This document shows positions 47,068-54,739 of a stretch of DNA of 64,000 nucleotides, in pieces (position 1 is the stretch's first letter; each line of letters begins with the position of its first letter). The DNA lies in the NCBI RefSeq assembly GCF_002980555.1, contig NZ_PVBT01000005.1, positions 124,001 to 188,000 of the forward strand, read 5' to 3'. The translations under genes were made by a program, and so were the position numbers. The stretch comes from Phyllobacterium myrsinacearum. GTDB taxonomy: Bacteria > Pseudomonadota > Alphaproteobacteria > Rhizobiales > Rhizobiaceae. Under the pieces are notes generated by a model that was not told the DNA's origin, ran no database searches, and saw only the letters and a program-made list of their open reading frames with translations.

Positions 47068-47537
47068 TACAACCGCTTTCCCGCGACGCATTTCGGCCCT
47101 TCGGCGATGTGATCGAGGTGGAGGGATCGTCCAGCTTTCCCATCAATCACGGCATGTGCACGCGGTATCACGATCTGGCGAAGGTGGAGACAACCGGGGA
47201 AAACCCGCGCGTGCTGATCAGCCTGCTGCGCGGCAAGCCCTACGACCTGCCGCTGACGCTCGCCATGGTGGAGCGACATCCCCTCGGCAGCCAGGCCTTC
47301 ATGCCGCTGTCCGCTCACCCGTTCCTCGTCGTGGTCGCGCATGACCGGCCCGGCGGGGCGGGCGATCCCATCGCCTTCCTGACGGCACCGGGACAGGGCG
47401 TGAATATCCATCGCAACATCTGGCATGGCATTCTCACCCCGCTCGGCGGCACCTCGGATTTCGTGGTCGTGGATCGCGGCGGCGACGGCAACAATCTCGA
47501 GGAATATTTTTATCCCGAACCGTTCATCGTCCGCTGA
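47052..47537 (+). CDS. allA: Ureidoglycolate lyase
   Basis: This 161-aa cupin-like enzyme splits ureidoglycolate into glyoxylate and urea. It has the family blocks FRPFGDVIEVEG (about 16-27), VERHPLGSQAFMPL (about 74-87) and NIHRNIWHGILTPL (about 117-130). The start lies inside the end of alc, indicating translational coupling. Its product glyoxylate is the substrate of Gcl encoded 13 kb away on the other strand; no urease genes are in the window to use the urea. Confidence 0.94.
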   Translation: MRDILIQPLSRDAFRPFGDVIEVEGSSSFPINHGMCTRYHDLAKVETTGENPRVLISLLRGKPYDLPLTLAMVERHPLGSQAFMPLSAHPFLVVVAHDRPGGAGDPIAFLTAPGQGVNIHRNIWHGILTPLGGTSDFVVVDRGGDGNNLEEYFYPEPFIVR

Positions 47538-47558
47538 GCGCGGCCGGCGGCCAAAACA

Positions 47559-47590
47559 GACGAGGCGGGGCGCAAATGCCCCGCCTCGTC
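47559..47590. terminator. Perfect 13-bp hairpin between allA and the deaminase
   Basis: GACGAGGCGGGGC (47559-47571) and GCCCCGCCTCGTC (47578-47590) form a full stem with a 6-base loop between convergent genes. There is no U-run, but the placement and strength suggest termination of both transcripts. Confidence 0.65.
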
Positions 47591-47612
47591 AGCATATCGA
47601 TGGATCAGCACC

Positions 47613-48218
47613 CTAGTTCAGCGGGATGGAATTCCCGCCCTTGCCGGACTGATACTGGTTCGACAGATCCGCATATTTCTTGGCGATCCGCGCGGCCCGG
47701 GCATGCAGCCTGCCCCGGTCCGGTTCCGGCAGCGCCGCGATCAGGGCATGGATGGCATAACTCTTCCAGAAGGCATTCTCGGCATTGTAGCCGCCGGGCT
47801 CCAGCGTGAAGACTTCCTTGAGAATCTTCAGATCATGCGGGATGGCGAAGGCATCGCGGGAATCCTCGTGGCTGAAGAAATAGTAGAAATTGTCGAACCC
47901 GGCCCAGGTGATGGCCGAAAGGCACATCGAGCAGGGTTCGTGCGTCGACAGGAAGATCAGCTCCCTGGGGTCCGGGCGCTTGTCTTCGTTCACTTCGTAG
48001 AAGCGTTTCAGCGTATGCACCTCGCCGTGCCAGAGCGGGTTTTCCGTCTCGTTGTTCGTCTCCGCCAGAACCAGCGACAGATCCGACTTGCGCAGCAGGG
48101 CGGCGCCGAAAATCTTGTTGCCTGCCGCCACACCCTTTTCCGTCATCGGAATGATGTGATGTTCCATCGCGTCGAGCAACGCATCGATCGTCGCGGTTGT
48201 TGGTGTTTCCACAGTCAT
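47613..48218 (-). CDS. CDA-fold nucleobase deaminase
   Basis: This 201-aa protein has the zinc site of the cytidine/deoxycytidylate deaminase fold: H64-G-E66 and PC96SMC99. Its length and the motif WHGEVHTLKRF differ from TadA and fit purine/pterin-type deaminases. Being directly downstream of a guanine/hypoxanthine-type permease and inside a purine locus, it may deaminate a purine such as guanine, adenine or an analogue; GuaD of the amidohydrolase type is already present, so the substrate could be different. AAGGA precedes the ATG. Confidence 0.8.
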   Translation of the reverse strand: MTVETPTTATIDALLDAMEHHIIPMTEKGVAAGNKIFGAALLRKSDLSLVLAETNNETENPLWHGEVHTLKRFYEVNEDKRPDPRELIFLSTHEPCSMCLSAITWAGFDNFYYFFSHEDSRDAFAIPHDLKILKEVFTLEPGGYNAENAFWKSYAIHALIAALPEPDRGRLHARAARIAKKYADLSNQYQSGKGGNSIPLN

Positions 48219-48252
48219 TGACGTGTCCTTCGCTTAGGCCCGCAGGCAGCTT

Positions 48253-48279
48253 GGCCCGGATACGGCATGTATCCGGGCC
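48253..48279 (-). other. 11-bp intercistronic hairpin between permease and deaminase
   Basis: GGCCCGGATAC (48253-48263) pairs perfectly with GTATCCGGGCC (48269-48279). It lies six bases after the permease stop and lacks a U-run on the minus strand, so partial termination or stabilisation of the permease message is likely. Confidence 0.5.
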
Positions 48280-48285
48280 GCTGTT

Positions 48286-49578
48286 TTACACGGGGAACAG
48301 GGTGTAACGGATGACAAACAGGATCGCCACGAGCCAGGTTGCCAGATGCACGTCCTTGACCCGGCCGGTGCATGTCTTCAGCACGACATAGCTGATGAAG
48401 CCGAAGGCAAGACCGTTGGCGATCGAATAGGTGAACGGGATCATCAGCGCGGTCAGTGCCGCCGGGGTGGCCTCGGTCACATCGCCCCATTCGATATCGG
48501 TGAGTTCACGCATCATCAGACCGGCGACGTAGAGCAGGGCCGGTGCGGTGGCGTAGCCGGGAACGGACCCTGCCAGCGGCGCGATGAACAGGGCCGCCAG
48601 GAACAGGACGGCAATGGTCAGCGCCGTCAATCCGGTCCGCCCGCCGGCCTGAACGCCCGATGCGCTTTCGACATAGGCGGTGGTGCTGCTGGTGCCGAGC
48701 AGCGAGCCGGCCACGATGGCCGTGCTGTCGGCAAACAGCGCGCGTCCGAGACGGTTGGGTTTCCCCTCCTCGATCAGGCCGGCGCGCTTGCTCACGCCAA
48801 TCAGCGTACCGGTGGCATCGAACACCTCGACCAGCACGAACACCAGGATCACCTGCAGCAGGCCCGTATGCAGCGCGCCCATGATATCAAGTTGCAGGAA
48901 TGTCGGCGCGAGGCTTGGCGGCGCTGAGAACACACCCTTGAACTCGCTGGCGCCCACGGCCATCGACAGGACGGTGACCACGAGAATGCCGATGAGGATC
49001 GCGCCGCGCACCTTCAGGGCATCGAGCGCCGCGATGATGAAGAAGCCCAGCATGGCGAACAGGGCGGGCGTGCTGCCCAGATGGCCCAGCCCGATGAAGG
49101 TCGCAGGATTGGCGACGATGATCCCGGAATTCTTCAGCGCGATGAAGGCGAGGAAGAGGCCGATGCCCGCCGCAATGGAACTGCGCAGCGATTTGGGAAT
49201 GCCGGCGACAAGCCAGCTGCGCACGCCCGTAACGGTGAGCAGGATGAAAATACATCCGGAAATGAAAACGGCACCCAGCGCCTGCTGCCAGGTGAAGCCC
49301 ATCGCCGCCACGACCGTGAAGGCGAAGAAGGCATTGAGGCCCATGCCCGGCGCCATGCCGATGGGCCAGTTGGCGACAAGCGCCATGACCAGCGAACCGA
49401 CCGCCGCGGCGATGCAGGTTGCGACAAAGATGGCATTGCGGTCCATCCCCGTGGACGACAAAATCTCCGGGTTGACGAAGATGATGTACGACATCGTCAG
49501 GAATGTCGTCAGTCCCGCGAGCATTTCGATGCGCGCGGATGTGTTGTGTTCTCGTAGCTTGAAAAGCTTTTCGAGCAT
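48286..49578 (-). CDS. NCS2/AzgA-type purine permease (GhxP/PbuG-like)
   Basis: This 430-aa, 12 to 14-span transporter imports guanine, hypoxanthine or adenine with protons. AzgA markers are AGLTTFLTMSYIIFVNPEIL (23-42), MGLNAFFAF, FVLVEVFDATGTLIGV and SSTTAYVESASGVQAGGRTG. GGGGGAGG lies ahead of the ATG. It is cotranscribed with the CDA-fold deaminase and has a long 5' region with alternative RNA pairings. Confidence 0.93.
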   Translation of the reverse strand: MLEKLFKLREHNTSARIEMLAGLTTFLTMSYIIFVNPEILSSTGMDRNAIFVATCIAAAVGSLVMALVANWPIGMAPGMGLNAFFAFTVVAAMGFTWQQALGAVFISGCIFILLTVTGVRSWLVAGIPKSLRSSIAAGIGLFLAFIALKNSGIIVANPATFIGLGHLGSTPALFAMLGFFIIAALDALKVRGAILIGILVVTVLSMAVGASEFKGVFSAPPSLAPTFLQLDIMGALHTGLLQVILVFVLVEVFDATGTLIGVSKRAGLIEEGKPNRLGRALFADSTAIVAGSLLGTSSTTAYVESASGVQAGGRTGLTALTIAVLFLAALFIAPLAGSVPGYATAPALLYVAGLMMRELTDIEWGDVTEATPAALTALMIPFTYSIANGLAFGFISYVVLKTCTGRVKDVHLATWLVAILFVIRYTLFPV

Positions 49579-49588
49579 GATTCCTCCC

Positions 49589-49639
49589 CCTGGCTCTCGC
49601 CGAGTCTCCGGTTGCTGCGTGACCCCCAGGATTGGCGAG
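49589..49639 (-). promoter_or_regulatory. Possible leader structure of the purine permease
   Basis: On the minus strand CTCGCC (49639-49634) pairs with GGCGAG (49601-49596). Alternatively CCTGG (49630-49626) can pair with CCAGG (49593-49589), which touches the ribosome site AGGGGGAGG. The choice of pairing could change access to the start. It does not match the classical purine riboswitch. The rest of the 345-bp gap (49640-49923) contains an AT-rich patch near 49800-49820 where a promoter could lie and nothing else that I recognise. Confidence 0.3.
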
Positions 49640-49923
49640 TCGCATGGCTGCCTGTTTTGAGTTTTCGAACGTCTTCAATCAAGAGAAAACTGACGCATGC
49701 TCCTCCACGGCCAGCCTCTCCTCAGTGCTTCCACTGCGGGCTGATAGTGCGTCTTCCGGCGCGGCGATGCTAGGCCATGATTTCCGCAGACATGAGCGAA
49801 ACAGCTTCAATATTTTATTGATGCCAGCTCAGTTTCGGATGGGAAAAGAGGCAGATAGCGGCGGCGGCTATCCCTCTCATTCATAGAAACATTTGCCGCA
49901 TCCCGCAAGCGTCCTGCGTTGAC

Positions 49924-51180
49924 TTAACTCAACCACAGACTGGACAGTGGCATTGCATGCAACTTTTCGCCGAAGGGCGTGATCCGGTCATGATCGTGCA
50001 GCACGATGCCATGAACGAAGCGGTCGCCGGCCGCCTCCTGCAGCTGGCGCAGCCCGCGCAGATCCTGCTGGCGCACGGTGGCCGCCGCCTTGACCTCAAT
50101 GCCGATGACCCGCCCGCGCCTGTCTTCGATGACCAGATCAACCTCATCCTGATCCTTGGTGCGGTAATGCGAAAAGGTCAGGCGGCGCTCGGACCAGGCC
50201 GCCAGCTTGAAGATTTCCGACACGACAAAGCTTTCAAGAACCGGGCCGAACCGGGAACGGTCGCTGAGCACGTCGTCGGCATCGGTGTCGCGCAGGGCTC
50301 CGAGCAGGCCCGTATCGAGAAAATGCAGCTTGGGTGTCTTGATCAGCCGGGTCAGCCGGTTGGTGGACCAGGGCGGCACGGTGCGCACCAGGAACAGACG
50401 CTCGAGAATGGCGACGTATTTCTGCGCCGTCACGCTGGAAAGGCCGAGCGCCGCGCCGAAACTGGAATGGTTGGTCAGTTGGCCCGCATGTTCGGCCAGC
50501 ACATCGAGGAGCCGCGGCAGGCGGTCGAGTTGGTCGATATTGGCGATGTCCCGCACGTCCCGGTCAAGAATGAGCGAAACATAATCCTCCAGCCAGGCCT
50601 TGCGGCGCGCCGGCTGCGACCGGCGCACCACTTCCGGATAGCCGCCGCGCAGCACGATATCGCTCAAAGCTTTGCCGGTGACGGGTTCGGACGTCAGCCG
50701 CAGGTCATCCCCGGCAAACAGGCGGTCGAGAAAGTCACCCGGCGTTCCCGCCAGCTCGCATTGGGCAAACGGCAGCAGCGGAATGACCGCCATGCGTCCC
50801 GCGAGGGAGTCGGCGATGGCCGGAACCGTGGCAAGATTGGCCGATCCCGTCAGCAGGAAGCGCCCCGGCTCCTGATCCGTGTCGACGCTCTCCTTGATCG
50901 CCAGCATCAGTTCCGGCGCGCGTTGCACCTCGTCGATCACGGCCCGTTTCAGCCCGCGAATGAAGCCGACCGGATCGGCGCGGGCCGCCTGCAGGGTCGC
51001 GGCGTCGTCCAGGGTCAGATAGGGCCTGTCAGCCCGGGCGAACTGGCGGGCGAGCGTCGTCTTGCCCGCCTGGCGCGGACCGGCGATCAGCACCACCCGC
51101 GTGTCCGACAGGGCGGTTTCAACGTGCGGCCCGACACGTCTTTCGATCAGGCCATGCTTTTCAGGCAGGGAATCACTCAT
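49924..51180 (-). CDS. AAA ATPase with DUF4143 domain
   Basis: This 418-aa protein has Walker A GPRQAGKTT (34-42), Walker B RAVIDEVQRAP (about 79-89), the sensor LLTGSANL (about 109-116), and a C-terminal DUF4143 domain with a restriction-endonuclease-like core (DEVDLVIEDRRGRVIGIEVKAA, about 338-359; D-x-n-E-V-K). Such ATPases are widespread, often horizontally moved and functionally obscure; the D...EVK motif suggests nucleic-acid processing. AGGAA precedes the ATG. It stands alone behind two inverted repeats, unrelated to its purine and cell-wall neighbours. Confidence 0.85.
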   Translation of the reverse strand: MSDSLPEKHGLIERRVGPHVETALSDTRVVLIAGPRQAGKTTLARQFARADRPYLTLDDAATLQAARADPVGFIRGLKRAVIDEVQRAPELMLAIKESVDTDQEPGRFLLTGSANLATVPAIADSLAGRMAVIPLLPFAQCELAGTPGDFLDRLFAGDDLRLTSEPVTGKALSDIVLRGGYPEVVRRSQPARRKAWLEDYVSLILDRDVRDIANIDQLDRLPRLLDVLAEHAGQLTNHSSFGAALGLSSVTAQKYVAILERLFLVRTVPPWSTNRLTRLIKTPKLHFLDTGLLGALRDTDADDVLSDRSRFGPVLESFVVSEIFKLAAWSERRLTFSHYRTKDQDEVDLVIEDRRGRVIGIEVKAAATVRQQDLRGLRQLQEAAGDRFVHGIVLHDHDRITPFGEKLHAMPLSSLWLS

Positions 51181-51191
51181 GCGTCCATTCC

Positions 51192-51233
51192 TAAATCATT
51201 TACCGTCTGATTTAAAGCGAATAGACGTCTATT
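51192..51233. promoter_or_regulatory. Two perfect inverted repeats upstream of the AAA/DUF4143 gene
   Basis: TAAATCA-N9-TGATTTA (51192-51214) starts 11 bp before the ATPase ATG, and AATAGACGTCTATT (51220-51233) is a perfect 14-bp palindrome beside it, between this gene and the end of the carboxypeptidase gene. The AT-rich patch contrasts with its GC-rich surroundings and should hold the promoter and an operator. Confidence 0.55.
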
Positions 51234-51239
51234 TTAAAA

Positions 51240-52427
51240 TTACGTGCGCGAAGCAATACAGGCGAACGCCCGGCGCTTCAGCGCGGAACAGGCCGCGCCT
51301 GCCGCCTTCGCATCACGGAAACCGCCAAACCGCACGCGAAAGAGCTTGGCTGCGGGTTCAATATAGCCCTTGGCTTCTGGCAAAATGGACCGGACCAGTC
51401 TATCCGCCTTGCCAAGCAGGCGTTTGGCATCGGCGCGCGTGTCCACGGCACCGATCTGGATATTCCATTCCCCGCTTGTCTGCAAAGGCTGCAGCCCGCC
51501 ATCGCCCTGCTCGATATCAGATTCATCGATCAGCCCGGCAATACTGGGTTTGCGTTGCGGTTCGGCTCTGGCGACAAGATTGCTGCCGCGCCTGGCGCCA
51601 TCGCTTGCCAGGGGCATATATTGCGTCAGCAGCTGTGCCATGCGGTCATCGCGCGCGCGTCCGGTTTTGCCGCCGAGGACAACGCCGACAATATGCCTGT
51701 TGTTGTCGGAGAACGAAGAGACTAGATTGAAACCGGCCGCATCGGTATAGCCGGTCTTGATGCCATCGACCCCGGCATAGCGGTACATCAGGTTGTTGTG
51801 GCCGTTGATCTGCCTGCCGCGGAACACGAAAGAGCGCTGGGAGAAGAGAGGGTATTCCCGCGGAAAATCCCGCATGACGGCCACGCCGAGCGTTGCCATG
51901 TCCCGCGCCGTCGTCACCTGCCCCTTCTCCGTCAGGCCGGAGGCATTGCGGAAGACGGTGTTCCTGAGACCAAGCTGGCGCGCGCGCTGCGTCATCTGCC
52001 GGGCAAAAGCCGCTTCCGAACCGGCGAGATGCTCGCCCATGGCCGAGGCCGCATCATTGGCGGAGAGGATGATCATGGCGTTGACGGCTTCACGCACGCT
52101 GAGCGTATCGCCGCCGCGCATCCACAGCTTCGCCGGAATCTTGCGGGCGGCATTGGCCGACATGACGATCCGGTCATCCCATTTGAGCTTGCCCTTCCGG
52201 ATCGCCTCGAAGGTCAGATAAAGCGTCATCATCTTGGCCAGAGAGGCCGGTCCGTGCGGGGCATAGCCGTTGCCCTCGCCCAGGACCTTGCCGGTCGGCA
52301 CGTCAAGCACCAGCCAGGGCTGGTCCGCCGCCTGCGCAACGCCCGCCAGACCGGTGGCAAGCGCACAGGCCAGCGCAAGCGTTCTGGCGTGGCACAACAG
52401 GCTTTGACGAGCGAAACCGAGCAGCAT
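51240..52427 (-). CDS. D-alanyl-D-alanine carboxypeptidase with SPOR domain
   Basis: This 395-aa penicillin-binding protein (peptidase S11) trims pentapeptide stems in the periplasm. A signal peptide ends near AQA (33); the catalytic motifs are S62-L-A-K65, S122-A-N124 and K223-T-G225. A linker (about 285-320) leads to a C-terminal SPOR domain (EWNIQIGAVDTRADAKRLL onward), which binds denuded glycan and would target it to division sites. GGAG precedes the ATG. It is monocistronic. Confidence 0.93.
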   Translation of the reverse strand: MLLGFARQSLLCHARTLALACALATGLAGVAQAADQPWLVLDVPTGKVLGEGNGYAPHGPASLAKMMTLYLTFEAIRKGKLKWDDRIVMSANAARKIPAKLWMRGGDTLSVREAVNAMIILSANDAASAMGEHLAGSEAAFARQMTQRARQLGLRNTVFRNASGLTEKGQVTTARDMATLGVAVMRDFPREYPLFSQRSFVFRGRQINGHNNLMYRYAGVDGIKTGYTDAAGFNLVSSFSDNNRHIVGVVLGGKTGRARDDRMAQLLTQYMPLASDGARRGSNLVARAEPQRKPSIAGLIDESDIEQGDGGLQPLQTSGEWNIQIGAVDTRADAKRLLGKADRLVRSILPEAKGYIEPAAKLFRVRFGGFRDAKAAGAACSALKRRAFACIASRT

Positions 52428-52621
52428 TCCGGCATCTCCATGCGAAAGGGGGCGAAGGGCATAATTCAGCGGACAGGGCGCCGGTTGAGACTACCGAGGC
52501 TGAGGTTGATAAGGTGTAAACAATCATGGTGAACGGCGCGATCTTCACCGCTGATTGAGCAGAAATTGCGGCAGGCCATTCCGCCCCGTCCACGGCGCAC
52601 GGGGCACCGAGGTTCATCGAA

Positions 52622-52666
52622 TTGTCATTGGCCTGAAACGCAGCTGTCACAGACCAAGCCTATGAA
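52622..52666 (+). promoter_or_regulatory. PHO box and -10 of the phosphodiesterase-ABC operon
   Basis: Three 7-base units at 11-base spacing, TTGTCAT (52622-52628), CTGAAAC (52633-52639) and CTGTCAC (52644-52650), match the PhoB consensus CTGTCAT with four-base spacers; the middle unit is degenerate. TATGAA (52661-52666) follows ten bases later, the position of the -10 in PhoB-activated promoters, which lack a -35. The rest of the 324-bp gap (52428-52751) shows nothing else. Confidence 0.65.
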
Positions 52667-52751
52667 GACCCCGCGCCGGGGCCGGCCGGAATCGGCTTGC
52701 CTGCGGCACGCCATGCGCCCCTCATTGTTCGATTTTGAAGAGAGATATCCT

Positions 52752-53588
52752 GTGCGGATCATCCAGATTACCGACACTCACCTCAGCCCTTCCAAGGTCC
52801 ATTTCAACGCCAATTGGTCACCCCTGGCCCAATGGGTCGCGGAGCAGAAACCGGATCTGGTGGTGCATACGGGCGATCTGTCCATCGACGGCGCGGATAT
52901 CGAGGATGACCTGGCCTTCTGCGCCGGATTGCTGAACGCGCTCCCCGTCAAGGTCCTCAGCCTGCCCGGCAACCACGACATCGGCCACATGCCCGGCAGC
53001 CCGCAGCCGGTCAACGCCACGCGCATCGACCGCTGGCGCGAAATGATCGGACCGGACCGCTGGATTCACGACATGGACGGCTGGCGCCTGGTCGGCCTCA
53101 ACAGCCTGATCCTCGGCAATGACAGCCTCGAAGAGGAACAACAGTTCGACTGGCTGGAGGACGCGCTCGCCGAGGCGCAGAACCGCCGCATCGCGCTCTT
53201 CGCCCATAAGCCCTTGTTTGTCGACGCCGCCGACGAGGGCGAAACCGGTTACTGGAGCGTTCGCCCCGCACCGCGCAAGCGGCTGCTCGACCTGATCGCG
53301 GAATATGATGTGGCCCTGCATGCCAGCGGGCACCTGCACCGCGCCTGGCAGGGCATGCACAATGACACCAGTCTCGTCTGGGCTCCGGCTTCGTCGTTCA
53401 TCGTCGGGGACCTGGAGCGCGACATGCCCGGCCAGCGCATTCTCGGTGCGGCGGTCCATACGCTGACCGATACGGCAGAAACGGAAATCGTCGAGATCGG
53501 CAGCCTCTCCCGCTTCGTCCTCGACGATGTCATCGAGGAGGTCTATCCGCGTGCACGCATAGCGCAGGCACCGGAGACGGCCGCATGA
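52752..53588 (+). CDS. Class III metallophosphoesterase (CpdA/GpdQ-like)
   Basis: This protein of about 278 aa has all metal motifs of cyclic-nucleotide/glycerophosphodiester phosphodiesterases: D8-T-H10 in ITDTHLS, GDLSIDGAD, GNHD, HKPLF and GHLHRAW. It lacks a signal peptide, so it acts in the cytosol. The start is probably GTG at 52752, just before RIIQITDTH; an ATG at 52713 lacks a ribosome site. It overlaps the ABC ATPase gene as ATGA. Behind a PHO box and cotranscribed with an Ugp-like importer, it likely cleaves an imported phosphodiester to release phosphate; cAMP hydrolysis is the alternative. Confidence 0.85.
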   Translation: MRIIQITDTHLSPSKVHFNANWSPLAQWVAEQKPDLVVHTGDLSIDGADIEDDLAFCAGLLNALPVKVLSLPGNHDIGHMPGSPQPVNATRIDRWREMIGPDRWIHDMDGWRLVGLNSLILGNDSLEEEQQFDWLEDALAEAQNRRIALFAHKPLFVDAADEGETGYWSVRPAPRKRLLDLIAEYDVALHASGHLHRAWQGMHNDTSLVWAPASSFIVGDLERDMPGQRILGAAVHTLTDTAETEIVEIGSLSRFVLDDVIEEVYPRARIAQAPETAA

Positions 53589-54739
53589 GCGCGTTCGCCC
53601 TCAGGAATATCTCGAAATCCTACGGCACCAACAGCATCCTGAACGATGTCAGCATTGAAGCGGAAGACGGCGAGTTCATAGCCCTCGTCGGCCCATCGGG
53701 CTGCGGCAAGAGCACCTTGCTGCGCATCGCCGCCGGTCTTGACCACGGCGATGCCGGCAGCATCTGGATGGGCGGGCGCGAAATCACCGCGGAGCATCCG
53801 GCCGACCGCAATGTGGCGATGGTGTTCCAGTCCTATGCGCTCTATCCGCACCTGACCGCCGAACAGAACATTGCCGTGCCTCTGGCCATGCGCACGCTTT
53901 CCACCCTGCAGCGCATGCCCTTGCTCGGCCGCTTCGTCGCGGGCAGAAGCACCGCGCAGGCGGCAATCAAGCAGCAGGTTCTGGCCACGGCAACCAGCCT
54001 GAAGATCGACCATCTGCTTGACCGCAAGCCGGGACAGATGTCCGGCGGCCAGCGCCAGCGCGTGGCGCTCGCCCGCGCACTCGTGCGCCAGCCCGGCGTG
54101 TTCCTGATGGACGAGCCGCTTTCCAATCTCGACGCCAATCTGCGCGTGCATACCCGTGCGGAGATCGTTGACCTGCACCGGCGCACCGGCGTGCCGACCA
54201 TCTACGTCACGCACGACCAGTCCGAAGCCCTCAGCATGGCCGACCGGGTTGCCGTCATGATGGGCGGCAAGGTGCTGCAGTTCGCCTCGCCCGCCGACAT
54301 CTATGACGATCCGCGCCATGTCGAGGTGGCAAAGTTCGTCGGCAGCCCGCGCATCAACATCATCGACGCCGTCACCGCCGACAATGGCGCGGTGTTTTTC
54401 AGCGGCAAGGCCGTCGTTGACGGCGTCACCGGTCCGGCCGGCACCCCGGTCCAGCTCGGCATCCGGCCGGAGCGCATCAGGCTGAGACCGCAGGGCGCCA
54501 AGGGCATTGCCGCCATCGTCACCCGGCTGGAATTCCTCGGCTCGGAAGTGCTGGTGACAACACAGGCCGACGGCGCCGGGGACGGCATTGTCATCAAGGC
54601 CGCCCCGGCCGATGTCTCCCATCTGGGTGCGGGATCGCCCGTTGCGCTTCAGATCGATGCGGATGCCTGCCTCGTCTTCGGGCAGGACGGGCTGCGCGTG
54701 CCGCTGCGGGCAACGGCAAGGATTGCCGTCGATGCATGA
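53585..54739 (+). CDS. ABC importer ATPase, UgpC/MalK type
   Basis: This 384-aa ATPase has Walker A GPSGCGKST (36-44), signature MSGGQRQRVA near 152, Walker B GVFLMDEPLSNLDANLR and a C-terminal TOBE/OB regulatory domain from about 240 (VGSPRINIID, LGIRPERIRL), as in UgpC and MsmX. An extra stretch of about 35 residues between the Q-loop and the signature (MRTLSTLQRMPLLGRFVAG) is longer than usual. It overlaps the first permease gene by eight bases. Confidence 0.92.
   Translation: MSAFALRNISKSYGTNSILNDVSIEAEDGEFIALVGPSGCGKSTLLRIAAGLDHGDAGSIWMGGREITAEHPADRNVAMVFQSYALYPHLTAEQNIAVPLAMRTLSTLQRMPLLGRFVAGRSTAQAAIKQQVLATATSLKIDHLLDRKPGQMSGGQRQRVALARALVRQPGVFLMDEPLSNLDANLRVHTRAEIVDLHRRTGVPTIYVTHDQSEALSMADRVAVMMGGKVLQFASPADIYDDPRHVEVAKFVGSPRINIIDAVTADNGAVFFSGKAVVDGVTGPAGTPVQLGIRPERIRLRPQGAKGIAAIVTRLEFLGSEVLVTTQADGAGDGIVIKAAPADVSHLGAGSPVALQIDADACLVFGQDGLRVPLRATARIAVDA

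Noticed and set aside
49640-49923. Small plus-strand gene in the gap (84 codons from 49632)
   Set aside because: No ribosome site, no recognisable protein features, and the start lies inside the permease leader.
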